The notes under the pieces: generated by a model
The model's database searches: none
What the model was told of the DNA's origin: nothing
Seen by the model: the letters and a program-made list of their open reading frames with translations, nothing else
Shown here: piece by piece, positions 10,284-19,978 of the stretch
Numbering within the stretch: the stretch's first letter is position 1
How the letters are laid out: each line of letters begins with the position of its first letter
Position numbers and translations under genes: made by a program
Assembly (NCBI GenBank): GCA_050084515.1
Contig: CM114274.1
Location: 42,408,001 to 42,472,000 of the forward strand
Source of the DNA: Blasia pusilla
Lineage: Eukaryota > Marchantiophyta > Marchantiopsida > Blasiales
Reading direction: 5' to 3'
DNA: 64,000 nucleotides

Positions 10284-12307
10284 CCAAATCTGACTCGTCG
10301 CAGATTGGAGTAGGTACTCGTTTTTTATGATCCACGATTACGCCCTCCTCCACTTTAGCGACCTCTTGACGCACTGGAGGTTGAAGAGCTCGTCCTCGCT
10401 CCCTCTAGTCAACACCAAGAAGCAGCCCCTGTCACTCAGATAGGCATCTGCAAAGGAGAACAATAGCGCAATCTGGTCATACGAGAGCGGGACATTCCAC
10501 TCAGGTACCTCGTTCGACGGATTCTCGCCCCAAAGTCGCAACCCCGAGGGCAGATCAGCGATCAAGAGATCCACCGCAACCTCTTCGACCACTCCATTCA
10601 TCGTCCAGGCAGCGTGCCCATTTCGTTGGAGCTTCCCTCCCAGCGTTGTCAATTTATCGATGGCTGGTGTCGACGTTTGAGAACTGAAGCTCTTCAGCTC
10701 ATCTAGTTAAGTAGTGAACTGAAGGAGGACGCTTGTCCGGGTCGTTGTTTGTCTGTGTCTTCCCAAGGATGATGGACTGTTTTCTCCTTGGGACAACCCT
10801 GGCACCTCTCGCTTCCGCTTCTCTTGAGTCTGCGGACGGCTTGTCAGGGTCTCTATGACCTCAGACTCTGGTGGGGTTTTTTTCGCCGAGGACCTGGTCT
10901 GACCCTCTCTCCCCGCTCGCTTGGACGATTCCGCCTCTGGCCTTGAATCTTCAGCATCTCTTTGGGAAGACCCGGCCTCTGAATTTTTCCCTCCTCTCGC
11001 CTTGCCTTTGAGACCTGTTGTGGATTTGTCTTTGGCTGTGCGGACCTTGGAAGCCAACTCAACTGTCTCGTGGGCCTGCTCTTCTGCATCTCCTCCGAAG
11101 AAGTCTTCAGGCTCCACGAAATTGGGGATGTCGTCTTGTCTTGAGGCCACTGCATCATGAAGCACTCGTAAATCCTTATCGGTGATGTGTTCAGGGTCGT
11201 TGAAGTTGAGCCAAATGGGGCAATTCTCCACCTCCCAATCGGACATGTGCTACCCCATCTCCATGTCGTACATGGAGAATGTCTCTGCATCCGGCGGTGA
11301 AGCCCACAATTTCAAGGCTGCCGGTAATTTTCCCCACGTACCTGCAATCTTACACTGGACGAGGTACCTGAAGACCATCCGTTGGGCAGCTTTTAGTCGA
11401 ACAGAATCGGCCGTCTGCTTCTGTAGATCTCGCTTCTTCTTCGCTTAATCCCGTTTGTTCCCCTCTACTTCTTCATCAAGCTCTGCTTGAGGGAGGACGC
11501 AAACCTTGAACATTGTCTTGAATCCTGGGTTTTTGGTTGGCTTGTCCCGGATGTCGTCGAGCCAAACCTCGAAATCTCCAGAACTTTCAAGGTTTTCTTC
11601 ATCCGGGATGGGCTCTAATCTTCTGAGCTCCGCTTGCAGACCGTCCAGCACGGACTTCCCAATAACCCGCAACGCGTCCCAGAACGACCATTCGCGTAGC
11701 CAGTGGGAGATCACTGGATCGGACACACCCGGAGGATGGTGTGCTGCCCTCTTCTGGGCCTCTATGCCCTCGAGACTGATTTTCATCTGTCGGATCCTCC
11801 TAAACTCGCTTATGCCGGACAACGCAAATCGATGCACGCAGGGACACTTTCTCCCCAATCCGACCATGCGGATCTTCATCCCTTTTCCGCTGGCGCTTGA
11901 TAATCGCCTTCAGCTCCTTGTAGAACTCCGGACCAAGTTTAGGGTTGAGAATGCTGATGTATCGCTGCATCTTGCTCGCCGTGTATTTCATTGCTGCAGA
12001 TACTGCAGCTTGGATGAATTTCGCCCGCTCAGACGTAGATACCTTCTCCCTCCGCTCCAGCTCTAGTGCAGCGCTCTTCTTCGTGGCCTGTATCTTCGAC
12101 CAGCAAAGGATGGTTACGGCTGCATCTTGGGAAATAAACTTATTTGCCCAAGTTTTCTTTTTAATCTGAGCACCCTTTGCAAGCATCTGATTGACAAGGG
12201 CATCGCCCAAGAACCCCTTGTACTCTCCTAGGTGTGTCGTAAGCACCTTCCTCACCCGATCGCAGTCCTGGATCCACTGGTGGGTGACATTCCCCTCCGA
12301 TACAAAC
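10284..12307 (-). CDS. Exon 3: helical region, linker and methyltransferase motif IV, left copy
   Basis: The exon starts after the acceptor ending at 12308 and ends at the donor beginning at 10283. It first encodes a helix-rich segment (VTHQWIQDC, then KTWANKFISQDAAV) that continues the ParB-like part. An internal frame change near 11850 follows, then a region with WLREWSFWDALRVIG, then METFSMYDVEMG-type sequence and a long Glu/Lys/Ser-rich linker. The last 100 residues hold motif IV: VDLLIADLPSGLRLWG, followed by DQIALLFSFADAYLSDRGCFLVL. The right copy has DPPSG where this copy has DLPSG, so the left catalytic loop has lost a proline. Palindromes are absent from the exon. Confidence 0.65.
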
Positions 12308-12309
12308 CT

Positions 12310-13015
12310 GCACATCCAAACTCAACCCGTCAGAAATTACATGGAATCCTGCAACCCGTCGGACTCCGACGGGTCGTCACAGCTCAAGGTCGGATTCTAG
12401 GAACGAGCTAAATGATGCAACCCGTCGGAGTCCGACGGATTGCATTCAGATTTGCTAATGCCTGGTTTCAACCCGTCGGACTCCGACGGGTTGTGCAACT
12501 GAACATACTAACGTGAACATAGCAACCCGTCGGAGTCGAACATGTTGCGCAATTGAATGGAAACTTTCAATTTGACGCAAAATTTGGGGAACCAACTTCC
12601 GAATGCAACCCGTCGGACTCCGACGAGTTGATTTCGGCCAAAAATAGTTTCGAGTCAAGCAACCCGTCGGACTCCGACGGGTTGCTGTGGGCAAAAAAAA
12701 TTCTAAACCTGCGGTCAGTCGAACAACTCCTCGGAGTTCGACGAGTTGCATTCTTCAAGAAACATCCCGACAAGGCGGTGAGTCGAGCAACCCGTCGGAC
12801 TTCGACGGTTTGCTTTGGGCCAAAAACTAATTAAATCTGTGGTCAATCGAACAACTCGTCAGAGTCCGACGAGTTGCATTCTTAAAAAAACATCCAAAAA
12901 AGCGTCGAGTCGAGCAACCCGTCAGAGTCCGACAAGTTTCTTTTGGCAAAAAAAAACCTAACCCATTCATCAATCGAGCAACTCGTCGGAGTCCGACGAG
13001 TTGCGTAAGTGTTAA
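12310..13015. repeat. Palindrome array inside intron 2 of the left methyltransferase gene
   Basis: About twelve copies occur roughly every 60 bp. Perfect units include 12659-12685 (arm GCAACCCGTCGGA) and 12978-13004 (arm GCAACTCGTCGGA), each with one central base. The intron (13025-12308) keeps a consensus donor (gtgagt) and acceptor (gtgcag). Confidence 0.9.
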
Positions 13016-13025
13016 AGATACTCAC

Positions 13026-13498
13026 GTGTTCATGGCATGCATTGCCATCTCCACCGTCGCCATGTGCTGAGGGAATGGGTGAAGGACCACTGCCTTCACG
13101 CAAAAATGTGCCTCCAATGAGTTGGGCCGCTCCTCCGCAAACTTGGTCCACGCCATGAACCTGTGATTTCCATCCCAGATGAAGAAATGCAGATTCCTCA
13201 TCCAGCTGAATTCCCTGCCCTCAACTTGCCTTCTGAAATCCTGGTCTCGCATCCTCCAGAATATGTCGAGCTTTTCCAAGTCCTCCTCCGTAACCAGAGC
13301 TTGGGTTCCATGCTCGTCGTAAGGCTGAACATAGAAGGGAGGAAAGCTGTCGACATAGGATGTTGTTGTCGCCGATTGTTTAAGCTTCGCGATGTCCTCA
13401 TCGGACTGAATTTCGCGGACGTATTCCATTGTCCGCAATCGGCAGAGTGGAATCCTCGAGGCGTTGTGGCCCTCCATGAATGCCATCTGCTTTACCAC
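13026..13498 (-). CDS. Exon 2: ParB/sulfiredoxin-like domain, left copy
   Basis: This intact exon encodes 158 residues between a good acceptor (ttctgacag) and donor (gtgagt). It has the layout of a ParB N-terminal domain: IPLCRLRTMEYVRE (hydrophobic strand, then Arg), DEDIAKLKQS (the 'La.SI' helix), FPPFYVQPYD (the 'i.Pi.V' strand) and, after an insertion of about 50 residues, FFIWDGNHRFMAW, equivalent to the G-x-x-R-x-x-A motif of ParB and sulfiredoxin folds. In bacteria such domains bind CTP and palindromic DNA, or occur fused to DNA methyltransferases in phages. Binding residues here are inferred from this alignment by eye. Confidence 0.65.
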
Positions 13499-13588
13499 CT
13501 GTCAGAATCGGGACAAGATCAATAAGCTACACTGAATTCCCAATGAATTGCAATTCACATAATTCAAAAAACCCAGATCCTCTCTTAC

Positions 13589-14098
13589 CCGCTCAAAAAT
13601 GGGGTCGGTTTCTTGACCAGCCAACTTGTCTGAGACAGAAGCTGGAACTCGTCGATCCGATAGAGGTCGATGTCCTCCTCCGGGCTTGGAGTCCAGAATG
13701 ACCGCTCTCCGGCTTCTTCGGCCATGTCCACCTTCTCCACACTGGCGGTCCTCATCGATTTGAACTTCTGGCATTTCCACTATGTTGATTTTGTCCCCGG
13801 ACTTCATGGGGGACATTTCCCGCATCTCAACACTTTCGGTTGGACGGGTAAGGCTATCGTCAATGGCTATCGCTTTTTCCCTCCTCGCTTTAGCCAATTC
13901 TGCTCTCCTCACCGACGCGTCGAGACGCTTCTTTTCTCTCTTTTCGTCGGCGATCCTTTTCTTCAAGGCCTGCGACGTCTCAGCCTGTGCGTTTTGTTTA
14001 TCGAGCACCTCTTGAACACGTCTCGCAAGAAGCACTTGGTTGTGCATCTCCGCTTCCCTTTCTCGCTCCTCGATTTCCAGCTGCCTAATTTCATTCGC
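13589..14098 (-). CDS. Exon 1: coiled-coil N-terminus, left copy (5' end lost)
   Basis: The frame is highly charged and helical: repeated Glu/Arg/Lys heptads (NEIRQLEIEERERE, then KKRIADEKREKK) predict a coiled coil of about 80 residues, followed by an acidic, Ser/Pro-containing tail. It ends at CGG followed by gtaagag, in phase with exon 2. The 5' boundary at 14098 is the junction with an inserted gypsy gag-protease piece, so the ORF upstream is chimeric and the native start is lost in this copy. The coiled coil could mediate oligomerisation; that is inference. Confidence 0.6.
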
Positions 14099-15035
14099 CG
14101 CGCAGAGGGCTGCTGAGCAGGACAAGGTGACGGTAGCCGTTACTTTCCTGAAGGATCATGCTCTACAATGGTGGACAGCTCAACGAGAGGAATATCTAGG
14201 CGGCAAGTCACCTTTGAGCTGGGAGGAGTTCAAGGAGTTGATTGGGGATCGGTTCACTCCGGAGTACCAAGGGTTGCGCGACACGGTGGAATGCATGCGG
14301 ATGCGGCAGAGTGGTTCCTTAAGCGCGTATGTGAGGGAGTTTAGTGCGAAACTGACTTCTAGTCCAAAGATGGATGAACACGCGAAGAAGGTTATCTTCA
14401 TTAGTGGACTCAAGCCGAGCGCTGAAAAGGCCCTTTACCGAATGCCAACGTTGCTAGAGACGTGCGCGGACCTTCTGAAGCTAGCGAAGCGGATTGGGGA
14501 CGATGAGGTCCAAACCCAGAAACCCTTTGAGCCAAAAGGTTTTTCGAAGAAGTCGAAAAATAAGGAGACGTTCAAAAGAGGCTGGAGTGGGGGTCAGCAC
14601 AAACCAGGAGAGTCGTCTGCCCCGGCAGCAAAACGAGTAGAACTTCATGCAAGCCGAAAGGAGGACAACACTCAAAGTCAGGGAACGGCAAGGTCGTATG
14701 CTACAACTGTGGCGAACCGGGGCACCTGTCGAAAGGGTGTTCAAAACCGAAGGTTAATAATGGGAGTATGATTGCGTTTGCTGCTAAGCATTTGTTGGCG
14801 GGCGATCTCGAGACGTCCCTTCAAGTCACCAAGAGGACGCACAATTTGGTGTACCTGAGATCCAAGATTGCTGATCGCGATGTGTTGTTGCTCGTGGATA
14901 CAGGTGCTTCACACTCCTTCCTAAGCCCGAGAATCGTGAAGGAACTGGGGCTGTCTACCTCTAAGGCGGATGAGCCCATTCGAGTGGGATTTGCAGGAGG
15001 CAAGTCTCATTGAAGTCCCAGGAGATGCTGACGTA
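14099..15035 (+). mobile_element. Ty3/gypsy gag-protease fragment inserted in the left arm
   Basis: The segment is absent from the right arm. It encodes a gag capsid-like region (FLKDHALQWWTAQREEYLGG, FKELIGDRFTPEYQG), then in another frame a CCHC zinc knuckle (CYNCGEPGHLSKGC near 14700) and a retropepsin active site (LLVDTGASHSF near 14890). RT and integrase are missing. Gag-to-knuckle needs a frame change. Neighbouring arm sequence resumes at 'gagtcctaatgg' (15036), so the fragment replaced or was inserted at the start of exon 1 of the minus-strand gene after the two arms separated. Confidence 0.85.
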
Positions 15036-15392
15036 GGAGTCCTAATGGACTTCGGAGTGAAACTCCCAGACTTGTTGGCTTGTGATTTTTTCCTCGTCAT
15101 TTTTTCCAGAAATGCCTCCACCTATGTCCACGACAAATCTCTTGATCAGTCGCCTTGCTGATATCGAGATGGGTAGCTCGAATTGCCTTGATGGGTAGCT
15201 CGAATCGTCTTGCGATCGTTTAGTCGAACCGTCTCGCTGTCGTTCGGTCGAACCGTCTCGCTCTCGTTCCCTCCTATCGACTCGCGATGTGTTGCCGTGT
15301 GAAACATCCCTTCGTATCTGATCAGCTGCTGCACGGGAGAGTGAGGAATGAAGATCACGAAATGAGAAACTGGAAATGAGCAATTTCTGCCC

Positions 15393-15400
15393 TATTTATA
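15393..15400 (-). promoter_or_regulatory. TATA box of the left methyltransferase gene
   Basis: TATAAATA followed by GGGC on the minus strand is conserved at the mirror position in the right arm. It lies upstream of exon 1 and is preceded by a conserved 'gacccaac.gtcagcccaacggctag' block. The role is inferred from sequence and position. Confidence 0.55.
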
Positions 15401-15578
15401 CTTTTCTAGCCGTTGGGCTGACTGTTGGGTCCCGTCGTCCTTTCGACGGCGACGTGTCGGAGGTTACGGAAGTCCGGAGGTGAAAAATGGCAACCCATCG
15501 GAGTCCAACAGGTTGCGCGCCTCCGCCATCCTGGGTACGTCGCCACGTGGGCGAGCACCTCGCGCACGTGGCGACGTC

Positions 15579-16387
15579 GACTTTGCGCGCTAGCGCTAAC
15601 AAGACCTTAGTCCCAATTTCGTTTTGTTTCTGGTAAACCCGCTGTTTTTTTATCAAAAGGAAATATTCAAGTTTAGATTTCGCGTTCGATTTTCTATCCG
15701 AACCTCGCAATAAATTGCTTGGGCCTAAAAGTCCCGGTTTTTTGAAACTCATTTTCAAAGTGGTAAAGCAGAGTTTCCATACCGTAGATCTAATTCAAAC
15801 GGTTTAGATAGTGTGGAAGAAAAATACGTGAAGGGCAAAAAGTATAAGTCTGAGGAAGGTTCCACGCCGTTGTTGAGTGTGGTCTACTAGAGTCATTGGT
15901 GATCTTATGTAAGAGACCAAGGTTGGGCCATTGACTGAGGTTAAGTCGTAACAAGGTAGCTGCAGGGGAACCTGTGGCTGGATTGACTCCTTTTTTCTAA
16001 TTCCATAAAAACAAATGGCAAGCGGAAAAATAAAAAAAATTGGCTTGCTAGCATATGTTATGGTCGACCAGGGGTCTCCCACCTGGCCGACAATTCAGAA
16101 TAAACGTGATGCAGTTTTCCGCCCTCTGACTCCTTGCATCCGATCGAGCCAATTTCCTGAGATGTGCGCTTTTCCGTCGTATTTTGGTCGTGACAGTTCA
16201 GAGAATAAACAAAAATTTTGGTTTTGTTTGGCTAGGCTTGTAGGGCTCGACCCGAACCCGAAGGGCCCAAAGCACGGAGTACCGAGCGGCCCCGAAGGCC
16301 CGAAGGCTCGAATGGCTTTACGATTTCCGCGCACGAGCACAAGAGGTAGAGGGCTTGGCGGGAACTCTTACGTTCAAGCTAGAGTCA
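15579..16387 (+). other. Left-arm-specific insert, probably organellar DNA (NUMT)
   Basis: The right arm lacks this stretch. Its centre is a plant-mitochondrial-type SSU rRNA 3' end (15898-15990). The flanking AT-rich sequence on the left and GC-rich sequence on the right have no recognisable gene. A stem-loop with arms 'gtcgaccagg' and 'cctggccgac' lies near 16060-16095. The whole insert is likely mitochondrial because its centre is, but only the rRNA part shows it directly. Confidence 0.6.
15898..15990 (+). rRNA. rrn18: 3' end of mitochondrial-type small-subunit rRNA (nuclear copy, fragment)
   Basis: The string AAGTCGTAACAAGGTAGC is the universal SSU rRNA 3' decoding-site helix. The next part, GGGGAACCTGTGGCTGGATTG, is the plant mitochondrial form; plastid 16S reads ...CTGGAAGGTGCGGCTGGATCACC and nuclear 18S ...GGTGAACCTGCGGAAGGATC. 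The preceding 'gatcttat...ccaaggttggg' also follows mitochondrial 18S layout. Only the terminal part is present, with several substitutions (for example AGCTGCAGG for AGCCGTAGG), so it is a nuclear-inserted fragment and not a working rRNA gene. Confidence 0.75.
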
Positions 16388-19224
16388 TTCTTCGGAAAAG
16401 AACGCGAGGTACCCGCGCAACCCGTCGGAGACCGACATGTTGCGCGCCTCCGCCGTGTTTGGGACGGGAACAGGACGTACCCAGGCAATCTGTCAGAGAC
16501 CGTTGGGTTGCACGCTTCCCTCGTCAAGGGTTAAGAACGCGGGCTTCCCGTGCAAGTCGTCAGAGTCCGGCTGGCTGCACATTTCATGTAAGCACCACAA
16601 GAAGAGGCCCTTGCGCAACCCGTTGGAGGGCGACGGGTTGCACGCCTCGCCGTCTTTGGGCAAATAGGTGAGACACCCCCGGAACTCGTCGGGAACAGAC
16701 GGTTTGCACGCCTCTGGCATCTTCGGGCAAGAAGGAGCGGTATCCGAGCAACTCGTCGGAGAGGGACGGGTTGCTCGCTTCGACAATGTTTGGCAAAAGC
16801 GTGCAACCCGTCCGAAGCCGACGGGTTGCAGGCTTCGGTTAGCTTCGGGTAATTTTTGAGTTACTAGGACTCCGACGAGTTCGGAGTGTGATTCGCAACC
16901 CTCTGCTTCCCAAATCCGGTAACATATTGCAACATAACTGAATGTGTTACAAAATTGGATCCATTGTGTCAGACAATGTCACCCACCAAATTCATCTTGT
17001 CAGTAAAATCTGTCAGGAGTATCTGTTTTCCTATTCATTATAAATTAAAAATTCTCATTCTCATTCTCAGTGTCCTCCGGTTGGAATCTTCTTGGAATGG
17101 ATAATTATGTTAAGCTCACTTGTGGCAGTCATCTGGCGGCCCTTCCTCAATCAAAAATCATTCAACCCCAAGCTCGTGAGTCTTTCATAGCAGTGGATGA
17201 AAATTTTCTGTCTGTTCGATTTCTTCTCCAAATTGGAACCATCTTTGTATCCAAAGATGTTAGGGTGCACGGTACGGAAGACATAATAGGTGAGACGGTC
17301 CAGCCAGTGACCTCTGACCGTAAAGTATGGAATCTCCTACCTCTAGCAAATGGTCAATATAGAGTTTACGGCCTGCCCTTGAATTCGTCTGTTTCCCAAG
17401 TAGACGGTCTAGAATTTCCTAGTGCTCAGAGCTCTACGTTTGCAACTCCAAGCTCTGCACATCCGGCTTCACCTCCAACTTTGCATGCTCGTAACATTGT
17501 TGTTCTTCCTGAAGAGATTCCGGATGTTATCAACCTCAGTGGATCTGTCGGACACCAATCGGGCCCTGTGTCCGCCTACTCGTTCCTCTTGCGAGTATCA
17601 GGCAATAGTTTGCTTTCGTCTCTGGCCTTGAAAATGTTCAAGCACATTCTTGTCGACAAGCTGCCGCCCACGTACGATGGTAATTGCATTTTTGAATTGC
17701 CTCCACTTGCTGCTCCTGCTCAAAAGAAGGATGGAGGACGCTTGAAGGGTATGGATAGAAAGTCTGATTGTCATCGATGGTGCAGGCTTCAACGGACTAG
17801 TGCTTCCATTCCAGATAGTCCTTGGATTGTCTCCCGCCGCCAATGCGTGGGAGCCTTGGAGTGTAGAAGTCCAGCATGCCCGTATCTAGAGCGCAACGGG
17901 CGAGTCAATACGTCGCAATTCCCTCCCAAGAATGCAAAAACTCCATACGAGGTCGGTGCCACCATATCGCCGGGAGGCCATCGATGTCCTCATTGTCAGG
18001 CATCGCCCTTCTGCGTTGGAGCGTGTCCTGCTTACATATTTTTCATTGTCCACGACTTGGGCTCCACGTCAGAGTATACAAGGCTGGCAGTTCATGTTGG
18101 CTCCCACACTCATCTTGTGACCGATGCAATTCAAAGACACATCAAGGAGTATGTGGTGAAGAAAGTAGCCGAGGTCTACAGAAACTCTCCGGGTTCAAAG
18201 CCCGGAGTGATCAAGCTCACAACCGTATCACAAATTTGTGAACAATTGATTGGAATCCCTGGACAGGGCGAGATCACGGTGGTTGAGGAGAAACAACTCT
18301 GGGAAAATCTCGCATTTCTTGCTGATCCTGAATGCTTTCGGAATTTGCTGCGTCAAATACGAGTTCTGGATGGAAAGACGGCCGAAATGGATGCCATCGC
18401 CAGAATCAAGGCCAGCTCCAGATTTCCATTCATTCAGAGATGGCAGTTCATGGGCCAAGGAGGCGAGGGATCCAGGGCCAATGTCTTCAAAATGTCAACG
18501 ACAGGTCCGTCGAGTGGCCTCGATCTCATAGATCGAATGAGGGAAGGGGAAGATCTTTACCGGAGCTGGGTAAGCTTTGATATTTGCTACAGAGTGCTGA
18601 ACGGATGGTTGACGATGGGTGCTCACGTTTATGAACATGTGGAGAAGGGACTCAAAACTATATTTGTGTGTGAAGTAAAGGCAGAAGACGTTGGAGGTTT
18701 GAAGATGTGCTGGTTACTCTTATTGGAGGTGGTGAAGGAAAACAAAAGGCCACCTCCGGGAATTTCTGGGTTCATGGCAGACCATGCACAACGTGGGTGG
18801 ATTGCTATCCGGGAAGTGTTCTGGGGTGGAGAGGTTCAACCGGAGAGGGAAAGTTCGGATGCTTTCCATTGGCAACAGTCTGTGACCCGGTACACCAAAT
18901 CTTGCATCAAGGAGAATAAGAGGACAGAGCATTTCACTCTACTCCAACGCTGCAAGGACAACAAACCTTGAAGCAGGCCATCGAATGCGAAGAAGAACTT
19001 CATGGATGGTGGAGGAAGCATGCAATTGAGTGGAAGTACAAAGAGTTGTCCTCTTGGTTGAGTTGGTGGACTGCACGTATGAGACAATGGGGAAACTTCA
19101 TGCCGCAGGTGAGTTCACTATTTTGTCTTGTCAAGCTCACGCTGAGAATTGTTTGTAAAGTTGTAGCTCAGGGTGAGAAGCGTGGGAACTATATGGATTT
19201 CAAACCCAAGAAACCAAGCAAGCG

Positions 19225-19505
19225 GTCGGATGCGACGGGTTGCCCGAGTGTGCAACCCGACGGAAACCGACGGGTTGCATCCAGATTTTTGGTGCAACCC
19301 GAGTGTGCAACCCGAGTGTGCAACCCGTCGGGACCTGACGGGTCACTCAATCGTTCATGGGATGCCTCCACCTTGCAACTCGTCAGGTTCCGACGAGTTG
19401 CAGTAGGTGGGTTTAAGGTTACAACACGTTGGGACCCGACGGGTCGCAGAGTCGTTCATGGGATGCCTCGGGCCTGCAACCCATCTGGTTCCGACAGGTC
19501 GCTTA
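19225..19505. repeat. Palindrome array inside the MULE-gene intron, left arm
   Basis: Five to six palindrome copies, including degenerate half-units, fill the intron 19109-19559 (for example near 19310, 19374 and 19430). The same intron in the right arm (about 26400-26950) is filled in the same way. Confidence 0.8.
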
Positions 19506-19978
19506 TTTCTTTGACTCTTGAGTTATTTTCGTTCCCTCCTAACATTGCCGTTGTTGCAGGGATTGAACGTTCATGAAAATGCCCTCTGCCCCAACACAAG
19601 TGGAGCAGAAAGTGTTCATTCCTCTTGGAGGTCGTCACAAGCATGCCAACGAATTTCACTTGTGGAGGCATGCCAACAAGACCAGGCAAGAGCAATGCTA
19701 CTGATCTGCGACATCCCATATCTTCCTCACAAAAGGCATAACAAAAGGAAAGGGGCCGTCGATCTCACGAGCTCTATGTCGTATGGTTTGTGAGATCTGG
19801 TGATGAAAAAATATATGTGGAAGCCTTCAACCGGTGCGTAGCTGGAACTCCACTCGAGCAAGACGTACACATTGGTGGGGATATTTGTGGGCGGGTTTCA
19901 AGACATCCCATACAGATGGTGGTAGAGCAGTCCGAGCGAGACTAGTGGAGACCAGATAAGTATCTTGACTTCAGGCAG

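Larger units (their letters stand above)
9250..14098 (-). pseudogene. ParB-like / amino DNA methyltransferase gene, left copy
   Basis: Four exons can be traced on the minus strand: 14098-13589, 13498-13026, 12307-10284 and 9754-9250, with GT-AG introns. The encoded order is a Glu/Arg-rich coiled coil, a ParB/sulfiredoxin-like domain, a helical region, a charged low-complexity linker, methyltransferase motif IV and then motif I. This motif order defines beta-class N6-adenine/N4-cytosine methyltransferases, mostly bacterial and phage enzymes. The copy is broken: an indel in exon 3 near 11850, a frameshift early in exon 4, a TGA within the motif I segment, and a gag-protease insert at the start of exon 1. 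The minus-strand TATA box at 15393-15400 lies upstream. Confidence 0.7.
15485..16885. repeat. Palindrome array between the two divergent genes, left arm (interrupted)
   Basis: About nine palindrome copies occur at 15490 and from 16418 to 16870, spaced near 65 bp, with arms such as GCAACCCGTCGG. The array is split by the arm-specific insert at 15557-16387. A separate perfect 13-bp inverted repeat (ACGTCGCCACGTG ... CACGTGGCGACGT) lies at about 15538-15578, just at the insert edge. Confidence 0.85.

Noticed and set aside
12310-13015. CRISPR array (regular palindromic repeats with spacers of about 35 bp)
   Set aside because: Spacing is regular, but the units vary, sit inside eukaryotic introns and flank transposon genes. 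The 'spacers' are themselves related (repeated phrases such as 'ttcttaaaaaaacatcc'), and no cas genes are present.
14040-14125. Chimeric starts joining exon 1 and the gag fragment
   Set aside because: The frames cross an insertion junction seen by comparison with the right arm, so neither chimeric start is native.
15898-15990. Functional rRNA gene
   Set aside because: Only the 3' end is present, with substitutions in conserved positions, and it lies inside a mobile-element arm.
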